This document shows positions 23,419-34,260 of a stretch of DNA of 64,000 nt, one piece after another (the first letter of the stretch is position 1; each line of letters begins with the position of its first letter). The position numbers were made by a program, and so were the translations under genes. Source of the stretch: Lepeophtheirus salmonis (lineage: Eukaryota; Arthropoda; Copepoda; Siphonostomatoida; Caligidae); the NCBI RefSeq assembly GCF_016086655.4, contig NC_052138.2, positions 13,826,001 to 13,890,000 on the forward strand, read 5' to 3'. Under the pieces are notes generated by a model, which did not search any database, was not told where the DNA came from, and worked only from the letters and a program-made list of their open reading frames with translations.

Positions 23419-24640
23419 CCAGAAAATGAGCATATTCTAGGATCTCAATGGTTAACCCGATACTAAACCATATCATACATTCTAGAATCTAGATTGGGTA
23501 CTCTGAATCAATTTGAGTTAATGATATGTCGTTGTAAAAGAGCTGGAGTTGAAATAATCATACATATGGTTTTAAATCACATGTCAGGAAAATCGAGTTC
23601 TGGAATAGGAATAGCGGGTAAAAATTAAATAACATAATTATGTATTCAATTTTTATCAACAGAGTTATCCCGAGTATTCCTTGCTTGACTTTCATTTGTA
23701 AATTTTATAATTATTTTTATGTGTAGAATGTTCGTAATTGCTACTTAGTTGATTTGAATTACTTGAATGGAGGCTCAGAATACGTAAGGCAGAAGATATA
23801 AGAAAATGCAATTAAGTTATTGAGTTTAGTTATTAGAGGATTTAGAGTTGATGGAGCAAAGTATATGTAGCCAGAAGATTTAAAAGCAATTGAAGTATGA
23901 AATATTCTATATATATTGTTATATTTATATTTTTAAGTATGCATATTCTTTCATTTTAAGGATTAAATAAATGCAAGTCACAATAAATTGGTAGGTATAT
24001 ATTTTGGAAGTAATTTTGTGCGAAGGTGAGGCCATCCTACGAGATGAATACGTCAACATGGGAAAAGTGACATAATTTGGAGGCCGTTCTTGGATATCAT
24101 GTCTTGATGATCAGGAATTTCATTGCTTGAATGATTATGGAGAAGTAAGTTCATTAGTCTTGTATTTTTTTTTGTAAATAAACATTTTTTAAAGGAACAT
24201 GTTGAATGGAGAAAATGCAGTTGTATCGGTGGATAATCAAAGAGATCATGGAGGAGATAATAAGGTCATTATGCATCAAGATCCATATTTGTACAAAATG
24301 GCGACTAAATTTTTACTAGCTCACATCTATGAACAATTTTGAAAACAGTGATCAAGGTCCGTCACAGACACATCCTCAAAACTGTTCTATTTATGGCTGG
24401 GTGAGTGAGCATAGGTGCCCAGAAATTTGTTATATGATTCCGTTTGTTAATGATGTAAAGAACATATAAATATGAAATGCCCAAAGCAAAGAAAGCGTCC
24501 TAGGATTTGTGAAAGGAAACATTTGATTTGTAGTTTTGGGAGATCCTAAACAAATAACTCAATTTTACACCCACCTTTCAGACGCTACTTATTATGATAT
24601 AATTAGGAATCGTACATCGGAATATGACGATAGTTAATGG
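23419..24640 (+). pseudogene. Alpha-amylase (GH13, animal type) pseudogene
   Basis: An alpha-amylase would hydrolyse internal alpha-1,4 bonds of starch and glycogen in the gut. Collinear blocks match the animal enzyme: PENEHILGSQWLTRY (23419), LNQFELMICRCKRAGVEIII then LNHMSGKSSSGIGIAG (to 23611), NVRNCYLVDLNYLNGGSEYV (23727), GFRVDGAKYM (23838), VILCEGEAILRDEYVNMGKV (24010), VDNQRDHGG (near 24230), DPYLYKMATKFLLAHIYE and GWVSEHRCPEICYMIPFVND (near 24395), then DATYYDII (near 24580). The catalytic positions survive: the Asp codon at 23850-23852, the Glu at 24028-24030 and an Asp before NQR. Stops interrupt conserved sites: TAA at 23464, TAA at 23799, TAG at 23868 (Trp in the usual MWPEDL) and TAA at 24073. 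Splice-like GT and AG sites remain between blocks, so it is a non-processed copy. The N-terminal exon was not found. Confidence 0.9.
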
Positions 24641-24715
24641 TTACGGAACAGTGATAAGAAACTGAACATCGTGTTTGTTTGCCCCTTATGTATTAATGAT
24701 GTGATGGCAAAGTGC

Positions 24716-24811
24716 AGGGGTGTCTACCGGGGGAGGGGGGCTGGAGTAGCCGTACCCCCCCCAAAAAAATAATAATAATATACATATATATAATCCTACA
24801 GACGCCTCTGA
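24716..24811. repeat. Short CAGGGG-ended element
   Basis: CAGGGGTGTCTACCGG at the left and CAGAGGCGTCTGTAGG (reverse complement) at the right bound about 96 bp containing G and C runs and (AT)n. It appears to be a small relative of the element at 20085-20417. Confidence 0.5.
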
Positions 24812-25023
24812 AGTGTGACATCAATACTTACTCAAATATTTTAAATAACCTGTTAATTATGTTTCACTTTCATTTTAATAATAAAGAATTATGCTTATAT
24901 GTATATTTTCATAATTTTGATTAATTACAATAAATAAAGTTTCAAAATTTGAAAACCTGATGTCAAAATTGAACTAAAATTAATTGATCAATACTAATAC
25001 AAAAAGGTGAGTTAAAAATACGG

Positions 25024-27900
25024 TCAGTTATCAGATGAGACTTCATCTTCCTCTGTAATATAATCTTCCCGACTCTCATGACACCAGAACCCGTTTAGAT
25101 CAATTAAAATACTGATAATGGTATTTCCTTGTTTAGAGTTGACTAAATCTTGAAGAGTTATCCTATTAGGGTCTTTTGGAGAAATCATATCAAATATCTC
25201 ATCCATGACGTCTTCAAAGAGAACCGGCTCTTGCTTTAATTTGTCCATTTCCTTCAAAATATCTTTAAAAAAGTAGTTAAGAGTAAAATGATCCAAGTAA
25301 CCTTGTTGTTTAATATCTAAAATACGAAAGAAATATCGGAGGGACTGAGGAGATTTGCGATTTTCAAAAGCAAGCACAAAATCTATATAGGTTTTATAGT
25401 CCATTTCAGAGTCGTAGGTAAGGCACTCTTGAAAAACTCTTTGAATAAAAGTATCAGTAAGAGTCCCTGTCCCATAATTTTTTAGCTCACTCGGGGAGAG
25501 CATTCCATTGTGATCATTGTCAAGATTTAAGTATTGACCTGAAAAAGGATAAATGAGTATTGAATATGTTACATTACAAAGATCAATAGAAAGATAATCG
25601 ATAGCACAAATAAACAAAAATTTGTTTTTGGATTCATATCTAAATATAGTAGTACTTCATTACGATTCTATAATTAGTTTTTTTTTCAGATTAAATTTGG
25701 ATTCTGATCATTATTGATTATTATTATTTTTTTTTAATATTTTTACACATTTATTGCTTTAGGTAAATTTTGGAGTTTTGAAAAAAAATATCCCAGAGAT
25801 ACAAATGAAAATAAACTGTCCCAAACAAAATTATCCTTATATAAAAGAATGGATTTATGTTTCATGTAAAATCATCCTCACTAAGAAAAAACAATGTAAA
25901 AAGTTTAAAAAATCATGTTCTTTAAAGGTTTTGTTCAGATATGAATAACGCCTTGTTTTATTATGAATCTAGAGCAAAAGAGAATATTCAAGCGTTAACA
26001 ACTGATCGTTCATTTTCAAAAGAAAATTGCTTCTATCTGTTCTAGTTTAAACAGCAATACTAGTAGCCAAATTTCATTAAATTTGATTCGATATCATATA
26101 TAAATTCTACAAGTTGATCTATTCAATATTCCTTTTTTAATACAATCATAATTAATTATCAGGGAATTTCAAAAAATTGAACACTTAACCCTAGGGATTT
26201 ATATAATTAGTTCTGGAATCCAAAATATTTATTAAAAAAAACGAATATTTTGTTGACTTGTGAATTCATAACTTAAAAAATAGAAAATGTAGTTTACCAT
26301 ATATCCTCAAAACAGAGGGTCCCGAAAACCAATTACTTTCTTGTAAATCCTTCCCTGCTTCCTGGTCCCTCAATTCCAAAAAGTCATCCAGGAAACCAGA
26401 GGCAAGAATATCTCGTATCTTAATTTTACCCGTACGAATGGGATCAAGAAAAAAATAAAATTTTCTCACAGCTGTACAAATATAAAAGGGATGAAAGGAC
26501 TTTTCCAGAATATCCAATTTTGGAAGAGTATGAATGAGCTCCCCCAAATAAGTCTCTAAGTCCGTTTCTTCAAGAAACCCAGAGCCATCTTTATCATAGA
26601 GTGATAGTTCAATGCGTGTCTGTAGTAACCACGTTTTACGCATGATGTAGTCAAAGAGAGTTGCAACTAGAAGGCGGCCAGAAGACTCTTCAGCCAAAGT
26701 GAGATACAGTCTGGATGAAAGAAAGGATTGTACCTTTGGATCTGATTCCTTACGAACCCTTTTATAGTCATGATAAGTAAGATATTTATCATCGTTTTCT
26801 TCTACAAAAAATAATAAAAAACCCTTTAAACTCTAACTCAGTTCTTCTCTCCTTCACAGAACTGCACATATTATTATTGCTAGTGAAGTAAAAACTGTGT
26901 AAATCCCCTTGAGACAAAAAAAAAAGTATATGTTGGTAACTTTGATAGCCGACATATCTGCCGACAGAGATACCTAGAAAAACTATTTTACTCTTCGCTC
27001 GCTCATAATAAGTTTGAATTTTCATAATTAATATGAGCACTAATATCTTGTAGATTTAACATAAAAGTATTGCTTACCAGGACACAAGCCAATTTTAAAG
27101 AAAACTCCTAATTTTGCCACTGTTATTCCTTCCATTTTTCATTTACAATCCTTATTTCACTAGATTTTGTAATTTCTACAATGCTGTATTATAGGAACTT
27201 TTATTTTTTGCTGGATTCAAGCCTTTGTCTATGTCGAAATTAGAGATATAACAAAATAATGAAGGTAAATTCTAATTTTAAATTTACAATTGAAGCTTTT
27301 TTTTTTAGCTAAAATAGCGAAATAATGTAAAGTCTCAAAAATATATAACGATCCTAATAGTATAAAAATATATCTTTGAATTACTCTCATCCCTAATTAT
27401 AATATTAGTATTATCAGGATATACTTTTTTTAATGTATGCTCACAAAGATTTCGACAATTTCCACATTGCAAATTAAAGCATTTGATATAGCTAATGATT
27501 TAAAAAAAGTGTAAGGGCAGATAGAACAAGTCAGAACTAGTGGATGAGGCATGAGAATCCAGTAGAGTCCAAAGATTTTTTAATTCCGTATTGTTAATGA
27601 GTTCATTTTCTTTTCTTTTAAGAATCTTTGCTCTTGCTTCTTCACGAAGCCGACAGGCTAAAGGATGTTCTGGCAGACCTGCAAATTCAAGTTCAATTCT
27701 TAGCATCACTAAGGACAAATGTCAAATCTTATTATTTAAATAATCAAACCTGATGGGTAGTAAAATGTAGGAATTCCTTTTGGTGGCTCAAGATGTACAG
27801 CGGCATATTCGTGAAGAAAGAGCTCATCCTCATCAATGGAATCCGTGTCCTTTGGAGGATTCTTTTCCAAATATTTAATCAGAGATTTTTTAATATCCAT
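25024..27900 (-). CDS. PPP2R3C: PP2A regulatory subunit B''-gamma (PPP2R3C/G5PR)
   Basis: Regulatory subunit of protein phosphatase 2A. In vertebrates this family directs the phosphatase in nucleus and cytosol and is needed for B-cell survival and cell-cycle control. Four exons: 27900-27750, 27678-27538, 26801-26298 and 25538-25024, giving 436 aa against 453 in human. The frame is continuous across every junction. Two EF-hand loops are visible: DKDGSGFLEETD (residues 167-178), a near-perfect calcium loop, and DNDHNGMLSPSE (272-283). Strongly family-typical stretches are FLDPIRTGKIKIRDILASGF, RVFQECLTYDSEMDYKTYID and ISILIDLNGFW near the end. The start is the only ATG before the conserved N-terminal YYPSGLPEHP region. 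The donor of exon 2 (A|GTTCTG) is weak and was chosen because it alone preserves frame and alignment. The gene is head to head with MRPL4. Confidence 0.93.
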
Positions 27901-28937
27901 TCAATTTTAAAAAATAACAGTTCGATAATCAATAATTATAATATTAAAAGTCACTGGTGACTTCACTCTATCAGTGACGATCAGTCTATTTACGAACAGA
28001 TTGGAAACAAATTGTCAATTTTAATAGCATTTAATAATTTAAATAATATTTATTTAAAAATCATTCAAATAAAAACAAAGTTGGGATAAATGACGTCATA
28101 GTAAAATGTGTGGTCATCACTTTAGTTTGTACACGCAGGTCTAATTATTATATCTGGAGGAGCACCAGCTCAATCACACAACCTATGGCAGATGAGAAAA
28201 TCATTAATTATAATAAACTCATGCTTGTAAACTAATAATACTTTGGTAAACCAATAAAATTTTGTACAATCATAAAACTATATTATACTGTCGTAGCTGT
28301 ATTTTTATATTAACATCACGTGATATTTTAATCAATCCTATAATTTGGGGATATATTCGAAATCCCCATAAATTGTTCTTGAGACAATAATAGTGGACTT
28401 ACTTGATATAATGTAACAGGGTTTTATAAAGTCGACTTTTAAATCATTATTGGACTATTTATTTGAACTGATGAATTTGCCCTTCCAGAATAAAGTATCT
28501 ATGTCAGGTCAGCTGGAAATTCTCATTAAAAATAAAGAATTCGCCGCATGAGGTTGCGTCATTAGAGTTAGTGCTTCTCCAATTGATATAAAGACTCATT
28601 GGGTAACATCTAAGTTTGGTTCTCCATCATTTATTACATCTCTGGTCTAACAGCAATGCATATGATATACTACTTAGACAAGATTCTCTAAAAAGTTAAT
28701 TATCCATCTAGTATAAGTGTGAATTTATTAGATTAGGAAAGGATGGGAAATAATAATTAAGTATTCATCATGGCATGCTTTGTTTATTTATGTATATCAA
28801 TGACGTCATTGACATAGCATCATGTGGATTACTGAGAATGAGTTAATACGGTAAATTAAAATATTAAATACTCAAACTAGTGAATTTACGAATTATTGAC
28901 GATTCAATCTGTAATCAGTCATCCATCCCTTGTTTAA
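27901..28937. promoter_or_regulatory. Shared upstream region between PPP2R3C and MRPL4
   Basis: About 1.04 kb separates two divergent start codons. It holds two copies of the CREB/ATF palindrome TGACGTCA: one at 28091-28098, 191 bp upstream of the PPP2R3C ATG, and one at 28801-28808, 130 bp upstream of the MRPL4 ATG. No open frame of note and no obvious TATA box at a fitting distance. Whether it works as a bidirectional promoter is inference. Confidence 0.5.
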
Positions 28938-30534
28938 ATGATGCTTTTCTCACATCGCCTCATTCATCAAACTCGAAGGCTACTTTCTTCCCTCTCTAGA
29001 GAAGCCATATTTGAAAAGTATCCCGTGGTTGAATCCAAGGGGGTTGTGCCTCGTCAATGCTGGATTGAATCATTAAAAAGATCTTCCTCGACGGGGAGTG
29101 CAGGACAAATCGTTGATCTACATCCAGACGTATGGGGAGTTGCCCCTCGACTGGATATAATTGCGGATAACTTAAAATGGCAGGAAAACTATAAGAAAGT
29201 AGAATACAACTACGTCAAGGATCGCTATGAACTCCCTGGTAAAGGTGCAAGGCCATGGCCTCAAAAAGTAACACAATACACTTGAATATTAATTTCATCC
29301 ATATAATAATGGTGTAAAGTCATTGTCTCACAATCAAGAATTTTAAGAAACACCTCTTATGTCTTAGTTGCTTATTACATTTGATAAATGTGATATAATT
29401 ACTTTACACCTATTTAATCATAAATATACGTCAAGTTTTTTATATTGTGCGCACAATGAATCTTCAATGTTGATATCAGTAGGGATGTGAATTTTGTCGA
29501 AATTCTCATGAGCATACACTTTAAGAAAGAAGTACCTATTGGTAAATTTCTATAAGATATTTATACTCTTTATTAATTATTTTTCTCTAATTAAAAACGT
29601 ATTATATTAGCGATCAAAGAGCGCTATACTCATATGTGTCGTCTATCAAAGTTGCCAATATATACTTTTATTTTTGATTGACACTCACCGAGGATTTACA
29701 CAATTATCAAATCCCTGGAATGTAAGGCCCGTAAATAGGATTGAATTGTTTTTTATATCATTTTTAAGAAAGAAAATTTACTTTTTTCCTTCTCATTTCA
29801 TAAATACATAATCAAACTTTTGGTCCTTCTTTTTTTTAATTGACATATTTTTTAATAATCCTTAAATAGAAGTCCATAGTCAAATTTCCGACTGGGATCC
29901 TATTGTCTCTAACGGAAATTATAAACCATATCGACGACCCTGTTAGATATGGCTACATTCTAATGTTCTTCATATTTAGGGAACTGGAAGAGCAAGACAC
30001 AAGAGTAAACGATCTCCTATTTGGTTACAAGGAGGGAAAGCACATGGACCAAAAGGACCAAAAACTAATTTTTTCATGCTACCCTATCAACATCGAGTGA
30101 ACGGCCTTATACATACGTTAAGTGTCAAATTCGCACAAGATGATATTATAATTGTTCAAAACTTCGATGATTTGGAGTCAACAGATCCAGAGGACTTGGA
30201 GGATTTAATCTCTGAGAGGGGGTATTTTTATTCAATATTTCGAGGGAAACCTAAGTAATTTTTTCTACTGCATTTCAGATGGGGGCTTTCTACACTTTTT
30301 GTTAATGGCGATTCCATTGCCCCAGAAAACATCACAGCTGCTAGTGAATCTATTCTCCATGTCAATGTGATGCCGTCGTTCGGACTTAACGTGCATTCCA
30401 TGTTAAAGCATAAAACCCTTGTGTTAACTTTAGATGCGGTTAATTTAATTGAAGATAAGCTTCTTTTTGCGCAGAGACGGTCTGATGCCTACTCAATTTC
30501 CTTAAAAAATAAAAAACCAACAAGCATGTTATAA
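28938..30534 (+). CDS. MRPL4: Mitochondrial ribosomal protein uL4m (MRPL4)
   Basis: Component of the large mitochondrial ribosomal subunit, lining the exit tunnel region by homology to uL4. Three exons: 28938-29267, 29980-30221 and 30279-30534, giving 275 aa. Exon 1 carries a basic, hydroxylated N-terminus (SHRLIHQTRRLLSSLSR) suited to mitochondrial import, then LHPDVWGVAPRLDI and the conserved RPWPQK. Exon 2 continues with GTGRARHKSKRSPIWLQGG and GPKGPKTNFFMLP. Exon 3 contains FGLNVHSMLKHKTLVLTLD, the C-terminal L4 signature. Splicing is supported by frame and by the family alignment across each junction. Intron 2 is only 57 nt. Two adjacent ATG codons lie at the start; the first is used here. 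An AATAAA lies directly after the stop near 30534. Confidence 0.93.
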
Positions 30535-32214
30535 ATAAAAGGAATGAATATGAATAAAATATGTTAATTACTCCCCTTGAAAAAAATGTCCTTGAAACTT
30601 GCTTTATATGTTGATGATTTGTTAACCATCTGTACATATTAACATGTAATAAAAACGTATTATATTATGTAGACTAATTATCACTTCAAATGTATGCATT
30701 ATTTATTTTGAAACTTAAGAAGCGATAAGTAAGTGAGAATCCACATTTCCTGATTGAGTAAGGCCCACAGTCTACATTCTATCTAGACTTAGTGGCGCAT
30801 GATTTTTTTCAACACAAAATATTGTGTAGTCAGAAGATAATCAGTTATACAGTTATTTAATGTATGCATATGATATAAACATTACATACTTGCAGTGGTG
30901 AAAGGGAGCGTCAGAAAGGGGTGTAATGCTACGGGCTCGAACATTTCATACTTTCATTTCGTGGGAGACCATTGTTAATATTGCACACAACCCCAATAAT
31001 TTTCAGCTACCCCACTGATCAATAGGGTAGACGATGCGTTGAAAAGTATAGGCCTTAATTAAAAATTAGTTGGGAGCATCATAGTAATGACCTAGTCACT
31101 CAGGGCAATTGGGATACAATAGACGAAACTTAAAAAGAAAGCCTAAACAGACAAACGGCGTAATGCTTTATCATTCAATTATGTCATGTAGTTTAATAAA
31201 TAAATATAAGATTGTCTATCTGAGTGAGAAAAGAGAGAAACGAAAATGGAGTTAGTATTGCGTCATAAGGGAACATAAATAACTTAAGCGAGTTAAACTA
31301 AACGAACAAATGAGACCTACATAACACTTGACCTTGAAATAAGTAGTAAAAAATCATTTTAAGATATATTTATTATTAAATTTTTCCTGCAGGCTGAAAG
31401 TAGTTTCAATATGTACAATAGAGAAATTGGGAAAAAATAGTAAATATATAGACGTGTTTCAGCAAATCCGAGTGCGTTATCTGGCTAAGCTAAATTGCAT
31501 GATGGCATTTAGAGATTTATTGATTATATTTCTAAATTTAAAAAAAAAAATGAATATGTAAAAATAAAGAATTTAACTCAATCACACGACTGCTTAAAAT
31601 TTAATATTCAAATTTACTTAAATATAATGTAGGAGCAAATTGAGCTCGCCATAATTTAAGCCAATGTTTTATTGAACAATTGCAAAAATTCGAAATCTTA
31701 TAGTGAATTACTTGTAAGGAAATGTTCGCGTAGAATTTGGGTATTATTTAATCAAAAATAGGAGTAAACGCGTCTTTAAAATCCGCTTTGATTGATTCAA
31801 GGGAGAAAAAGAAGGTAAGATGAGGGGGGGGATTGATTGCCTTCTACGAGAATCAGAAAGACACTCAAAAACGCAATTTTTCTTCCAAAATCAAAATATT
31901 AATGAAGATTATAATTTATTTTATTTTATTTACATTTATCCTTTTTATTTGAGAAAATCCAAAAATGAGTTGTTTCATTGATGACGTCTTCTTCTTCTCC
32001 AGACATTGTTTTAAGTATTTTAAATTTGGAATTTTGTATTTAAAAAAAGGTGTATCCATTGAACTGCACAATTTATATCTATCAACAACTTTTATAAGAG
32101 TCCATTCGAAAAATACTTAAAAAGGGGGCACAGAAATCAGAACCTTAGCGATGGAAAAACAATATAGCCGACGGAATGTGGATAGAAGTCGTCTTATTTC
32201 ATTGCCCTTCGGCA
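30535..32214. other. Region between the 3' ends of MRPL4 and CK1
   Basis: The two genes converge here. Several TTTATT stretches near 31917-31950 could serve as AATAAA signals for CK1 on the minus strand. No other gene is seen. Confidence 0.4.
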
Positions 32215-33216
32215 TTAGTATTCATCATTAGCAGAACGTGGGAATTGATCTTTTTTCTTTTTTGCAATGTCAGCCATGACCTTTTGTTTGAGCATGGTCC
32301 AATCGAAGGTATAGTCGTATTGGTGATGGAGAGTTCGGAATAAAATTCGGAATAGTTGCCTTAGATACATGTAGTCAGGAGCTTCTTCATAACGAAGTCC
32401 CCTACAGTAATTAAGAAACATAGCAAATTCAGCAGGATATCCTTTACAGAGGACTTCAACAGGAGTGGACATTTTCCTTTCACTGATTTTTTCGTACTTT
32501 TGTTTTTTAGTGGCTGCCTTTAAACCTTGCCAGGGCAAAGTACCTCGATTAAAATACATAATAACGTAGCCAAGAGACTCCATATCGTCTCTTCTTGACT
32601 GCTCAATACCCAGATGAGCGTTTATAGAAGCGTATCTTGCAGTACCCGTAAGGTTCTTGTCTTCCCTATAAGCGATATGCAAACGAGTACGAGTATCCCT
32701 ATATTTTTTAGCCAAGCCGTAGTCGATGAGGAAAACTTTATTACAGTGTCTCCCAATACCCATAAGAAAGTTATCTGGTTTTATATCTCGATGAATGAAA
32801 TTTTTGGAATGCAGAAACTCCACTCTTCCGATCATTTGATCCCCCAACATTAACACGGTTTTCAAAGTAAAACGGCGACAACAGAAATTGAAGAGATCCT
32901 CGAGAGAAGGTCCCAGGAGATCCAGCACAAGCACATTGTAATCGCGCTCGATTCCAAACCAGCGGATGTGCGGAATCCCGATCCCTCCCTGCAGGATTTT
33001 ATAGAGCTTCGACTCGTAGAACAGCTGGGGGTGACGAGCCTCTTTGGCCTCCATCTTCACGGCCACTTCCTCTCCATTCGTAATGTTGATGCCCAGATAA
33101 ATGTCCCCAAAGGACCCGGAGCCGATCTTGCGAACGAGGCGGTAGCGACCCCCGACGATGAACTCGGAACGAGAGGAGTTCACTCCTCCGGCCCCGCTCG
33201 TACTTCCACTCTCCAT
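32215..33216 (-). CDS. CSNK1A1: Casein kinase 1 alpha-type Ser/Thr kinase
   Basis: Phosphorylates acidic or primed serine/threonine sites; the alpha isoform acts in Wnt/beta-catenin, Hedgehog and clock signalling. 333 aa in one uninterrupted frame. Glycine loop GSGSFG (residues 32-37), catalytic lysine in EEVAVKME (K54), catalytic loop HRDIKPDN (D144), CK1-specific KKYRD and LTGTARYASINAHLG segments, and the CK1-alpha hallmark PDYMYLRQLFRILFRTLHHQ near the C-terminus. The C-terminal tail is short (AKKKKDQFPRSANDEY). The metal-binding DFG motif reads DYG (residues 165-167; Tyr codon 32719-32721), unlike the usual CK1 form. The first ATG is at 33216; the two GTG codons upstream are not used as starts. 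No intron interrupts the coding region, unlike vertebrate orthologues, so a retrocopy should be considered, although the frame is intact. Confidence 0.96.
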   Translation of the reverse strand: MESGSTSGAGGVNSSRSEFIVGGRYRLVRKIGSGSFGDIYLGINITNGEEVAVKMEAKEARHPQLFYESKLYKILQGGIGIPHIRWFGIERDYNVLVLDLLGPSLEDLFNFCCRRFTLKTVLMLGDQMIGRVEFLHSKNFIHRDIKPDNFLMGIGRHCNKVFLIDYGLAKKYRDTRTRLHIAYREDKNLTGTARYASINAHLGIEQSRRDDMESLGYVIMYFNRGTLPWQGLKAATKKQKYEKISERKMSTPVEVLCKGYPAEFAMFLNYCRGLRYEEAPDYMYLRQLFRILFRTLHHQYDYTFDWTMLKQKVMADIAKKKKDQFPRSANDEY

Positions 33217-34260
33217 CACCACGGCTGCCCCGCTACCAGAGCACCCTTCCTTCTCTTTCTCCAGCTTGAATACCGATCCTTCACACCCGCAACAGACTCA
33301 CAACACTCGCTCCCTCCACAACCAAGGATCACAATCGATTCCAATTCTCTTCTCACTTCCACCTGCGAACACACACAAACCAAGGATTATCTAGTGGGGG
33401 GCATTCAGAGCAGAGCACAACTACAAATACAACAATCATACATAGAGATAAATCAAAAATCAGAGCCTACGTCAAAATCCTTCGAGATCCAGACAAACAC
33501 ATCCACGACACCAAGAAAAGGAAAAAAGAAAAGAAACAGAGACAATAGAAGGAGTTAAATTCACTCAGAACAAGGAACAGAAAAGAACCTTGGCCCTTCA
33601 CGCCACTTTCATTTCCTATCTATCTACCTCCACTTCCCTTAGCCACCACACGCCGAACTCCAGTCCCCCTCGCTCCTCTCACTCCCTCTCTCTCACCTAG
33701 CCTTCAAATAAAATACGAAGACCACGTGCTCCATATTTGTACAACCGAGCACTCGTCGTAGGGACTCTTTCTTTCCTCCGCTAGGAGTCTTGAATATCCC
33801 TCCATAACTAACTTCACAGCCCTTATCAATTTACCCTTACCCGCAATCTACAAGCTAAACTCTGCAAAGGGAACAAAAAGTTAAAAAAGGCATAATGGAA
33901 AATGAACAAGTGACGTCATCTGTGATATCATAAAAAGCGACATCTGACGCGATAAAAGGATAACTCTGCGACCATGTATTTCGCTACTTTGTTTTAAAGC
34001 TCTCTCTCTCCTCTTCTTCGATTCTTAATTTATTTGCTCTCGCTGCTGCTACTATCTCTCTCAACTTACATTATTTGGGGCTAGCCTCTCCTTCTCTTCT
34101 CTCTCTCTTTCCCCTCTTCGTTCTTTTATTTCTCACTACATTACTACTAAATAAAAAAAGATGGGCAGGTATGTCTCTCACTACGAGAAATACTACTGAT
34201 ATAACTAGAGATTTTTCATTCTCCTACAGTCTATTGGTATTTCTTCCGTTTAGTTGCTAA
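33217..34260 (-). promoter_or_regulatory. CK1 upstream/5'-UTR region
   Basis: The stretch directly before the CK1 start is less AT-rich than its surroundings and probably holds the 5' untranslated region. An acceptor-like GTGTGTGTTCGCAG (minus strand) near 33371 hints at a UTR intron. TGACGTCA occurs at 33911-33918. CT-rich tracts run through 33995-34140. The open frames on the plus strand here overlap CK1 or the CT tract and are not genes. Confidence 0.45.

Noticed and set aside
27081..27137. Extra PPP2R3C exon before a GTAAGC donor
   Set aside because: Joining exons 27678-27538 and 26801-26298 directly keeps frame and matches the family without this piece.
33217..33222. CK1 start two codons further upstream
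   Set aside because: Those codons are GTG; the first ATG is at 33216.
32614..33558. Open frames on the plus strand across the CK1 gene
   Set aside because: They are shadows of the CK1 coding region and its upstream CT-rich DNA, with no family resemblance.
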